DNA from: Selaginella tamariscina
Taxonomy: Eukaryota; Streptophyta; Lycopodiopsida; Selaginellales; Selaginellaceae
DNA length: 64,000 nt
Assembly: GCA_003024785.1 (NCBI GenBank)
Contig: PUQB01000203.1
Span: forward strand, 62,001-126,000
Direction: 5' to 3'
The position numbers were made by a program, and so were the translations under genes. Of the stretch, positions 33,457 through 44,445 are shown in pieces (position 1 is the stretch's first letter; each line of letters begins with the position of its first letter). A model generated the notes under the pieces. The model had not been told where the DNA came from. It did not search any database and saw only the letters and a program-made list of their open reading frames with translations.

Positions 33457-34573
33457 TTATTCTGGGGAGGAAAATAAGTTTCCCGGTCCAGGAAGCCCAG
33501 AATCCCGTCCGGGATGCCACTTACCGGGAATGGTGAAAGCCGGACCCCTCTTAAGCTTGCCTATATCAGGATTATACTGTGCTGGTCCGGGACTGTTGCA
33601 AAACTCTCCGTAGACTGTCCTTGGTGAAGGCCGAACTGTCCGAGAAGGAGGAAACCGCTCGTACATAGAGTATGACGGGCTTGTTGGTCTTGTTGTATAA
33701 AAGTATGTACCCGGCCCTGGAACATCGGTTTCGTCTTTCGTTCGACGTTTTGAAGCTACTGTGAATGCCGGACCCCCTCCCGCTTGGTATATTGTATGTA
33801 CCTAAAGATTATGATAATGTTAAGTCTACATTTTTTTGCTATCATGTATATTATTAAGTATGTCTGTATGTATTCAATGTACATGTCCATACACAGAGAG
33901 AAAGAGAGAGATGTCCCTCTCATTCTACTATATAATATACACTACAATATTCTAACCATCCATGTAGTATTGTGCTCTTGTGTGTGTGTGTGTAATAAGA
34001 AAGTAGATATACATAATGAAGAGTTACATACACACATGACAACCTAAAGTCCGATTTACCAGGATACAAACCAGCTAAAAGCAAACAAGGAAAGAAACGT
34101 GCATACCAGGGCCAGGAGTCACCTCACTGAGAAGAAATCGCTTGGGAGCCCATGTGTTAGTGACTCCTCTAGGTGAAGGGACTCGTGCACGTTCTAGAAG
34201 CCATACCTGAAAGAAAACATATATGTTTGTGTGTGTGCGCGTGTGTGAAACTACCTTTTCACGATTGAGGTCTGGTTTGGTCTTTCCAAGGAAGCTGTAA
34301 GCTGGGCCAGAAGGTCCATAACGAGGATGGTACATGCCTGGTCCGAGCTTCCACTCCTCAGGTTGAGGCTGCCTACGCTTTGATGCAAGTGTATAGGCTG
34401 GAGGTGAACGCACCACAGGCCTTATATTTGGATTGTAAGCACCTGGCCCTGGCGACCTCTCCTCTGCCTTGTACATCGTCCTGCTAGCAACAACTCACCC
34501 ACACCCACACATTGTTGGTGTTTACCTGGAACGGCTTTCTTCAAAACATTTAGCTACTTCTGTGGAGGACAAA
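33457..34573 (-). CDS. Sperm-tail PG-rich repeat (STPG/SHIPPO) protein
   Basis: Exons on the minus strand: a partial upstream one (VAKCFEESRS), one spliced in frame to MYKAEERSPGPGAYNPNIRP and running through WKLGPGMYHPRYGPSGPAYS to about 34,250, one (about 34,110-34,206) with VWLLERARVPSPRGV and EVTPGPG, and a last one with GGGPAFTVASKR, DVPGPGTYFYTTRPTSPSYS, FCNSPGPAQYNPDIG and GLPGPGN, stop at 33,457. The recurring PGPG-x-Y and GPAYS/GPAFT phrases are the STPG repeat, found in proteins lining microtubules of motile flagella (ODF3 group). In plants this fits motile sperm. The 5' end is not resolved, so the start is uncertain. This is the best copy; three partial copies of its last exon lie elsewhere. 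Confidence 0.75.
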
Positions 34574-34711
34574 GTAAGACATGGTAGTTATGGCAGTTGG
34601 GCTTTCACATTCACCTGAAACTGGCCTTCATGTGAAAGTAATATTACGGCATCTTCAAGTTACATTTATAGTCATAACAGGATAAATTTTGTCTAATAGC
34701 ATTAAATCTCT

Positions 34712-34715
34712 CTCT

Positions 34716-34756
<41 letters not shown>
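34712..34756 (+). repeat. (CA)n microsatellite
   Basis: About 20 uninterrupted CA units between the STPG gene and the 3' end of GPAA1. Confidence 0.95.
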
Positions 34757-34965
34757 TATACAAGGGGAATACTGTCTACAAATTAAATGTATATTTTAGT
34801 TGTATATGTACACAGTTGTAGACATTTGCTTCAAAGGCAAACCTGAAGATTTCAAAAAACATGCATTTGCACGAAATTCAGATGCCTATCACGTTCCATC
34901 TCGAATTTCTGCCACCTCCCTCAATTCCATATCCATTTGCGGAGAGAGACTTCTTCACGAGAACA

Positions 34966-37777
34966 TTATGTAAGCACATAAGATGGAGCAAGGAAGCCAA
35001 ACAAAGAACAGGGACACATAGATGCACTCCCATAAAACCAAAGTGTTTCAACTATGGTCCAAAGCTTAACAGGGTCATTTAAGGGGAAAACATTGGATAA
35101 AACAAACAAAACAGGAATGTAGGTAATTAAAGGCAAAATGTGGGAAAAGCCGGGTTTGTTAAACAAAAGACGCAGTGGATACGCAGAAAGACACATAGGA
35201 ACTAGTAATAAAGTGCCTAGAAGAGCCACAGAGAAGTTAACTGCTGATAAAATCCCTAAAGCAATCCCTGTGAGAGCTAATGTAAGAGATTTCATCGGGA
35301 TATGAGGAGATTGTGTCAGGCTTTGAGGGGACTTGCACGGGAAAAGCACTAAAGTAAAAGAAAGACTAACTAATGATAGAACAAACCAAACGGTTAATCT
35401 GATGGGAACGGAAATAAACAGATTGTTAAGGAAAACTGGGAAAATGGCAGTAATTATGGACCATGCCTCTATGGTGAGTACAAGGAAAGCTGCTTCAATC
35501 CAAGAACTCTGAAAGAAAGAAAACCATAACTGTATTTATTCTCTCTCTCTCTTTATAGACACACACACACACACAACACACACAATGAACTCACCTTGGA
35601 TTGACAACTTAAAGCAGCTGCTTGTATGGGAAAGTTGACAAGGAGAAGTACAAAGGGGATAATGTAAGTGCTGATGGAGATGAACTTATTTGGAGACACC
35701 ATGATGTACAGGAACACGGAGGCATGAAACTTCTCAAGCAGATTGTTCACTGAGCGTACTGCCCCTTCTATAAGCCTGCACAAGATAACAAGGTATGTTC
35801 TGAGTTATATTTTTCTGATCTTGCTTAATGTTATCATATTTGTATGTATAAAGCTTTCACGTACCTGCCGAAGTTCATGATGAGATCCAAATTTAAAGCG
35901 TTTGAGGTAGTCACTTCTAAAGTTATGCATCAACTTGAAACTCCCGAAAAGCACCATGCGAACCCGTGGGAACGCCTAACATCTATTATAACAAATACAT
36001 TATTAGCAAGAATACATTAGCTATATCCTAAGATGATGCTATTTGGTTTATTTGCTTTATTATATATATAAGTTATAAGTATAAAAACTCACTTGGTCCC
36101 AACAGGATTTCGCAAGTATAGAGACACCATTTATATATTCTTCTGCTGTCATGTAACTTGCTGAATGTGAAAGAAGAGAATTTCGAACCTCAGCAACAAC
36201 TTTGCTAATCATCTCAACTACATCAGCAATATATCTTATCCACGGCCAAGTCTTCATACCGTCCCGCCTACGAAATTATACAAACTGATAATGTGTACAT
36301 TAATATATACATGTCACAAAAGTATATATGATTACACATCACATGGTGAAACATGCATGGAAGACACACGTATGCAACGCACGTCCAAGTGCTTACTACC
36401 TGAGATGAAAGTTATGACGCCAGGAAACCAGTAAATTGACAATGCTGATCATATCCATATTGGGCATCTGTCCGTTTGGGCCTTCAGTGTGAATCTTCAA
36501 GACGTTAAACCTCCTCTCCGAGCTTGGACTTAACTCAAGAACAAATCCCGCTGTAATGCTCCCTGCCCTTTTGAAAATATCCACCGTTTCATTCCGATGT
36601 AAACTAAGAAACAACACATGTATTAGTATTGATTGGTATTGATACTAGCAACAGTATATATTTGTATTCATGCTCTGTGTGTGTGTGGAGGTACCTCAAG
36701 TTCTTCAGGTTAAGAGTTTCGTTTGTTAATGCACTATACTCCATGGACGGCTCGTGATACTCCTTCAGCCTTTCAGAAACAAAATCAACATGAGCGTGTT
36801 ATATGAAGATAAACAATGTGTCCGTATTACCATGCAGCGGCAGCAGTGTACTTTCCATGTCTGCTATCTGTAGCGACCCATATAATGTCCTTCGCAAGCC
36901 AAAGAGACTTGCTTAAGAGCTGCATTAGTGCTAATGACAAGCCCACTGTGACAGCATTCTCAGATGTAAGACGCTCGAGCTCAAAAGGCGTAATTACCAC
37001 AACGGCTTCATTTCCTTCACCTGTTCATTGAACAAATACTTAATTGATCATAAGTTAAAATGACCACATATATATACCTTGGGGAGCTCTGATAATCCCA
37101 ACGGCATTGACACCAGGAACTTTGCAGGAACTTGTGACTTCATAAGTGTGTGGTGATGTTAGGAATCCGTAAATGGATAATGAATCGGGCGGTGGACAGA
37201 AGGGATGCAAGTAGTAGTCAGCACCGATTGCATCCATATGCCGGGCAAACCACGCGTAAAACTCCCTTGGTTCAAATAAATACAAGAAAGAACATAAGTT
37301 GGTATCAATTAAGTGGATTAAACCATTATTCTATATTCGTAGCTTGCAAATATTATAAAGTATATCTCTTACCTATGATCTTCAAAACTGCTAGATATCA
37401 GTTCCTGAAGCTCTTTAGCTAGTTCATGTGCGGTAGCAGCATCCCTTTGTGAGAATGTTGCTTGTGCAGAGCCTACAGCGGCCCCATTTATATTCTATAT
37501 TTGTGTGTGTGTGTGTGTGTATAGATAGATAGATCACTCAAACTGACCAGGCATGAGAGCATTTTCGTCCACATATACAGGCTTGGCAAGCAGCGGCAAG
37601 ATTATGAGCGCTATGATCCCGGCAAAGCAGCACAGCAAACTGCAGAAAAAAATCTTACAAAATCCACCATTTAATCGATCTATTGCTGTCTCACCTCGCT
37701 GCTCCAGCATGACGCACGATGATCACCCCGAGGCGCTTCAACAATCGCCCTGCAGGCGGATCTCTCTGTTCTCCCAT
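34966..37777 (-). CDS. GPAA1: GPI transamidase subunit GPAA1 (GAA1), full length
   Basis: GPAA1 works in the ER-membrane GPI transamidase complex, bringing GPI lipid to the protein. Eleven exons can be read from the ATG at 37,777. Order: cytosolic MGEQRDPPAG, first membrane segment (LLCCFAGIIALIILPLLAKP), a luminal domain (EFYAWFARHMDAIGADYY, GNEAVVVITPFELERL, DIIWVATDSRHGKYTAAAAW, GSITAGFVLELSPSSE, GVPTGSHGAFREFQVDA, TSNALNLDLIMNFG), then several hydrophobic segments (ISTYIIPFVLLLVNFPIQAA and most of 34,966-35,513), ending at 34,966. This is the family layout: one N-terminal and several C-terminal membrane spans with a luminal peptidase-like fold. One base appears to be missing near 35,935 (after FREFQVDA), which would shift the frame; an assembly error or a real lesion. 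Confidence 0.88.
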
Positions 37778-37900
37778 CAGTTATACCCTAACCTTAATTT
37801 ATAAGTTAAGATTTAAAGGTATTCCTAAATCATCAAATAAACACTCTGTTTTAGGTTTTATACCTAATGCAGGGAATCTGGGTCTAGGGTTTGCGGGGAG
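37778..37900. promoter_or_regulatory. Divergent GPAA1/COG7 promoter, copy B
   Basis: 123 bp between divergent start codons. It keeps one ATACCCTAACC motif next to the GPAA1 start; the following telo-box-like units of copy A are replaced by TTAATTTATAAGTTAAG. The COG7 side (TTTTAGGTTTTATACCTAAT and the GGTCTAGGGTTTGC segment) is the same as in copy A. Confidence 0.5.
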
Positions 37901-40900
37901 ATGGTGGACATGGCCGCATTCGCCGAGGAAGGCTTCGATCCGAAGGCATGGGTGAATGGGGTGTACAGGTCCAGGCATCCGGATGAAGACGTAGAGAAGC
38001 AGTTGAGCGATCTGGAGATGAAGCTGCAGCTCACCTTGGAAGACATTGCAGCTACATTGGATGACCAGAGCGCTGCGGCTCTTCTCAGAGTTCCCAGAGC
38101 TGTTCGGGACATCTCGCGCCTCAATGACGACGCTCTGGCGCTCAAATCTACTGTTTCCACAGTATTACTTAAGCTCAAGCAGGTATGTGATGCAAAGCTG
38201 CATTTTTCACTCTGATTTGCATGTTTCTCTGAAAGTCTTGCATTTTTTGTCCTTGGATCTGGAGATTTTGTATGTATTATCCCCAAAGCCTCTATTTTAT
38301 ATGTGAAAGTCTCTGTTTTTGTTTCTGAAAATCTCTGTGTTTTGAAGGCGGTCAGTGTTTCAGCTGAATCTATTGCGGCGCTTGCTCGAGTGGATCTTGT
38401 GAAACAAAGAATGGAGGACGCTCACAAAACGCTTAAGGTGACGCACTTTTTACTTGATAAGTGTCTAATCGTCGTGTAAACTATAGAAAACCACATGTAA
38501 ATTTCCCCCTTAGACAGGATGCAGCAGGTCTCGCCCAGCTTTGTGCAAGTGTAGAAACTGTTTTCGCAAGTGGAGATTTGGACCAGGCTGCAGAAACTCT
38601 TGCAAACATGCGACGGTGTCTGGCAGTTGTTGGCGAGGTATTACTATCTTAATTTAGTTTATGTCGTATTTTATATTAATGTCGTTATGTGTTTCATATT
38701 TCTTCATGTAGGTTCCAGAATTTGCAACTGTGAAGCGTGAGCTGGAAGCCTTGGAAAATCGACTAGATGGAATGGTTCAAACTCGTCTTTCTGATGCCCT
38801 CTTACAGCGCAAGGTACAGTCAAATATTGGTCGTCAACTAGAATTACTCACACACATGTTATAAATACATTATTGTAATGTTGCCTCTGGTTATGTGTGT
38901 ACATTTGTATCTATCAATGCTAATTGTAACAGGTGGAAGCCGTGCAAGCTTACCGTGGTATACTCTTGACTATTGGACGCTATAACTCGCTGGAGCAGCA
39001 CTACACGAAAGTACGGATGAAGCCACTACGGCGGCTCTGGGAAGAGTACGATTCTACGAAGCCATTGTCAGAGAACCTAACGAACAGCATCCCGTCGTCT
39101 TTTGCGGACTGGCTTCCTTCATTCTACGACCAAATTCTTCTTTCTTTGGAGCAAGAGCTAAAGTGGTAAGGCATATATAGACAGTTACACAGTCTATATA
39201 TTTATAATGCTGCTAGTATACAAGTATCTACAAGACATTAATGTATGCGCATGTACATCTTATGTAATCTACAATGTGTGATACGTATGTTGTAATGTAA
39301 TACTTGTCGTAAGGTAGAATGTACGTAACTAGTTTTTCCATAACATTTTTATAATGAGCGACTGGTATGCTTTTATACGATCTGGAGTGTGATATTATTG
39401 AGAGACTAATATTATGATTGGATTATGCTCTTATGACCATCTTAAGTGGATAATATTATTTTTGTAGGTGCACCGTCTGTTTTCCAGACGAATACAAGAT
39501 GTTGGTTCCAAAGCTGCTCACTGAGACAATGTTATCAATTTCAGTAAGTTTTGTTGTTCGCGTTGAAGAAGAAATTACACCAGGTAACAAAATCAATGTA
39601 CTTTGTATAGTAAATTGTTTACATGACTGTGTGTGTAATAATATAACTAATCTTCATTGCAGGACAAGCCTTAAAGAAACAACCATTGAACACGATTATT
39701 GCACTTCATAACTTGACAGCCGCATTCGCCAAGAACGTTGAACGTTTATTTTCATCCATTGAGGTCAGAGAAATTGCCCGCATGTTGAAGGCTATATATG
39801 CTCCCTACGAAGGCTATAAACAGAGGTAAAATTTATAAACCGGCGCGCCTATGTGTATATGTGAATGCACGTGCTTATATAATCAGGCATTTAGTGTCTG
39901 TACCTATAGATGTTAATTGTTATTATATATTTTACAGGTACAGCGAATTAGAGCATTCACAGTTGTCGACGGATCTAAGCAGCCTAGACTTACATGGTGC
40001 TGTTCAGCGAGCTGTTGGTTCTCGTGGAGTAGAAGTCAGTGAAACGGTTCAACGTATGGAGTCATCCATACCGGAAGTAAGCTCATATATACATATATGT
40101 ATAGTATGCGAATATAGTGCTTATGTGGTATTATTTAATATAATATATACATATACTCGCATACAATGCCGATATCAATATGAATTTGTTTCATAAATTT
40201 GTCTTTTGCAGGTGGCTGCATTTTTAGAAAGTGCTGTCGAACGCTGTTTCAATTTCACTGGAGGTTCGGAGGTCGAATCTCTTCTTCGGACTCTGGACGA
40301 TACAATGCTGCAGTATATTTCGAGCCTCCATGAAGTTCTGAAGTCCTTACGTCCACTTTGCGGTGTTTCTGAGACCATTGCAAGAAAGGACGACCCTTCT
40401 TCGAAGGTATTTCAGATAATGCTATAGTATGCTATCCACGTGCTTTAATTATGCTATTGCATATATAATTGTTATATATCACAGTCGTAATGAATTAGTG
40501 ATATGAAATTATAGTACTGAGTATATTAAATATAATGCTGTAACTAACGAATAAGTACCTACTGAGTATATTATAAGTATATCATATAATCTTTCTATTT
40601 ACTGTATATAGGTTTTAATTTTACTTTGTGTTAGGAGAAAGCCAAAGCTATGCAGGAGAGTATCCCAGAAGAGGAGGAATTTGCGATTGTACAAGGGGTT
40701 CTACAGCTACTTACCGTTGCTGAGAATCTTAGCAGCAGATTATCCGTCTTTGAGGCCAGTTTAAGGGGGACTTTGTCTAGATTAAAGCATCAACTCAAGT
40801 TTAGCAATGTTATGGACGAAGATAAGGCTCTAGATATTGCTAGTTTGAGAATATTGGATTCTCCTGAGAAGGCTAGGCGGCTCAGTTCTCTCGTGGAACA

Positions 40901-42070
40901 GGTAACGTCTATCATATAACTTCGTATCGTAAAACAAATGTTGGGAAAAAGTATAATGATGTTTTTCTTTTTTTCTTTTAGAAATATTAATAGATATTAG
41001 AAGAAGGCAGATAAGCGTTTATTAAACTGATTATTGTTACTGGTTTCTTTACTGCAGGCAGCAGATCCTCGGTTTCATGCTCTTTCCCACGCATCACACA
41101 GGGTCGCTACTTTTGTAGAGGCTTCAAATGAGCTTGTTTACGAAGTCCTTATTGCGAAGGTGTGTGTGTGTTTTGTTCTTGTTGTGTTGTTGACATATTT
41201 GAAAGAGTTGCCATGTGTCCATGGTTATATATGTTAATAACCATTCACATATTACGTTGAATAATGAACACTAATATTTACTTTTTTCCTAAAGGTACGT
41301 GTAAGGCTGGCAGACGTGGCAAACATGCCTGTATGGAGTGCTGCTGATGAAAATAGCGATTTTCCTTTACCGACTTTCAGCATATCCCTTGTCATATGTA
41401 ACAAGTATTGGGGAATATCTTCTCACATTGCCCCAGCAGCTAGAGCCTATAACGTCAGTGACGTCGACTACCAATCCGGATATAACAGAAGATAATGAAG
41501 ATAGTGAATACTTTGCCACCGAATGGATGTTCAAGGTATGCTTTACATGCAATACATTAACTGCACACACGCACACGCACTGCTAGTATGACTATCTCAT
41601 GCAATATGTGTTTGTTAACAATGAACTGTGTATGTTATCGTTGTCGTCATTATCATCTCTCTCTCTTGCACATGCATATTATTAGGATTGGTTTCGTAGA
41701 GGTTTATAAGAACGATTAACTCGTAATTTGCTATTAATATAAATTAATAAGAGAGCTGTTGTAATATATACATACTAATTGCTTATTTCAGGTGGCTGAA
41801 GGTGCAACAGCACTGTACATAGATCAAATACGAGGAATTCAACACTTGAGTGAGCGAGGAGCCCAGCAGTTATCAGCGGACATAGACTACCTCTGCAACG
41901 TGCTCATGGCCCTGTCCATGAACATTCCCTCAGTTCTCTCTACGTTCCAGCAGTGTGTCTCTGCACCACGGGACAAGCTTGTGGAGTTCTCCAAGAATGT
42001 GGGAGGCGCTGATTTGGATGGTCCTACTCTCCGTCTCATTTGTAAGATGCGTCATGTTTTGGTAGAGTGA
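37901..42070 (+). CDS. COG7: Conserved oligomeric Golgi complex subunit 7 (COG7), copy B
   Basis: Same 13-exon gene as copy A, better preserved. Exon 10 is intact (AMQESIPEEEEFAIVQGVLQ, then SSRLSVFEASLRGTLSRLKH), exon 13 lacks the 7-base duplication and reads through to HVLVE and the stop at 42,070. Exon 2 has two extra residues (AVSVSAES) in frame. One problem remains: exon 12 near 41,380 reads TTTCAG-CATATC where copies A and 3 have TTTCAGTGCATATC, a 2-base loss that would shift the frame about 120 codons before the end. Either this is a consensus error and this is the working COG7, or no copy in the window is whole. The shared promoter with GPAA1 suggests constitutive expression. Confidence 0.88.
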
Positions 42071-43016
42071 GAATATCTAATTTTCTTCTATTTCAGTGTG
42101 TTATATCTCTGGTGTGTGTGTTGATACTTTCCTGTATATTGCATACGTCACATATGTATGTGGCATATGTGTGTGTGTTGATTGTTCATTTGTATATCGG
42201 ATTCTTTATACATCATTATATGGGGTGTAATGCATTCTATTTGCCCACACTTGCAATTGTCAATTATTTGTGTCTCACTTTATGTATGGGCTTGTGTGTC
42301 TCACGTACGTAAGTATATTGTATGTACACGTGTACATATGGTGCTTATGCATTTTTTTTGGTGGAATTAACTTAATGGGAACCCATTTGTGTGTGAGTCT
42401 GGCTGTTTCTTTATATTATGACAGACACAGATAATCAGCATTCCAAAATTATCTTTTTGTAGTTTTCCAAAATACTCCGCCTTATTGTAAGATGAGCCAA
42501 CTGGCTGTTAGGCAAGCCCTACGTGCATTGACTTTATACTCTCTCACACTACGCATGTGTGTGTGTGTGTGTGAAACTCCGCACACACACATATGCGGAG
42601 TAGTAAGACAGCAATGTTGTAAACGGCTTATTAAGTCTGATTGGACGTAAAGGTCGGGCTACTCTGGATTTTACCAGTACACAGGAAGAGTGGCGCTTTT
42701 ACTCGCCACTATTCAACTGGGCAGCATGTAAAGTATGTATATATATATATATATATACATGTTTATGAGCCTTCAATACGAGATCAAGAAGACCGTATGT
42801 AGTATAAACCATTGTACTGATATGTGTGTGCATTATATTCCTCGTCAGTCAGCGCCTGAAGCTTTAGACGTGGCTTTGATGCTGACTGCTGCAGACTACA
42901 ACAAGGACCTCTACACACATATACACAAGTGCTGTGGTATGTGTGTGTGACTTTTACAGGCAAGTGTTAATAATATGAGTTCCAAAAGTCGCTTATATAT
43001 ACTATTAGTGTTCAGC

Positions 43017-43320
43017 TGCAGCTGATTACAACGGTGAAAAATGGTCCTTTGCTAGAGGATCTTCCCACCAGGAAAGGCATTCTCACTCGACACAGCATCT
43101 TCTCGAGGGAGAGACTCGTCCACGACAGTCTTGAGTATCATCTTGTTCTGATCTCTTTTCCTGTTCGTCCCTGAACGACTCTTCGATGACATCTTTAGTG
43201 GGGACTATCTTCCATGTTGGTACAATGCTGGAGATCTTTATGAGAAGCCATCTTGCCCGTGGTCGCAGGAGCATGTTCTCAGATATCTTAGACATTGGAG
43301 CAACTAACACAGCTCCATTT
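43017..43320 (-). pseudogene. Monoacylglycerol-lipase-like hydrolase, internal fragment, copy B
   Basis: The minus strand keeps the WLLIKISSIVPTWKIVPTKD region, a second piece around the LEKMLCRVRMPFL segment, and on its C-terminal side the KDHFSPL end (near 43,035), fused by deletions. The catalytic Ser and His segments are absent. It has the same position relative to COG7 as in copy A, but with a different set of deletions, so decay continued after the duplication. Confidence 0.82.
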
Positions 43321-44445
43321 CACTACATACACACACCCAAGAACACGTTAACTTATTAATATACACATTATTCATTTGTTCTTATCCACTAAAATTTATT
43401 AACTTTAAAAATAGTTTACAAACACACTCTGTATGTATATTAAGAATGATCTTACATTGCTTTTAGAAAAACATTATCAATTAATTCCTATAATTACATA
43501 CACACGTGTATATTTATAATTAAAAATACTTGTATATGTAAACTTAGTACCTTGTTAAATTTAACTCAATTTCCCAATTTGTATACATATTAAATATATT
43601 ATGTATGTGCATTTCATGTTCTATTTTATGTAAATAAGATACCCACTGTGTATGAGTGATGTTTACTAAGTAAGGTTAATGAAGGATTAATTTGTTAATT
43701 AATTAATAAGGCTTAATTATATATTTATTAAATAATTAATAAGAATTCAATGTCATAACAAGACTAAAGTTCATAAGTTTATGTACAACAATAAAGTTAC
43801 TCATTCGTAATGGCATACACAAACTAGTATAAGATAAACACCCATATTAAGTAATAAGCATATTAAGTAAAGTATTTAATAACTCATTTAATACATTTTT
43901 TCTTAATAATGTATGTTCTCATATTTAACTTATTTTTATTTATTTACTTATATGAAATTTACACATTTACATTATATATTTTTTGCACATATTAACACAC
44001 TTTTATCACATTTATTTACAATATTATATTCATATTAATATTATCATTAATATCATATATTATTTATAATATTATATTCATTTAGGGTTAATATAAATTA
44101 AGTTGATATGGGTAGAGATAAATTTTAAATTTTAGAGTTAATATAAGTTTTAATTAAAAGCTTCTTAGATGTGGGAATAATCATCATCTCTTCTTCTTCA
44201 AAAAGAAACACCTTTAGCATTTGAAAGGTTAATATATATTATTTTTTAGGGTTTAAGGAGGTAGCTACATCACTGTTGGTCACGGTGGCTGCAGCATGTC
44301 AATGGTTGTAGCAAATAGGTAAAACCCACATCATCACATATATATGTAAATATATACAAAATATGTTATATATACTCAGAGAAGCATGCTATAATGTTGA
44401 ACTTGTGTATATATTTATAAAGTATTATAAATATATATACATACA
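43321..44445. other. AT-rich intergenic DNA, no gene seen
   Basis: It matches 6,530-7,300 of copy A with many small differences and a few insertions (for example about 60 bp at 44,157-44,225 and about 180 bp at 43,665-43,850). No coding signal. Confidence 0.5.
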
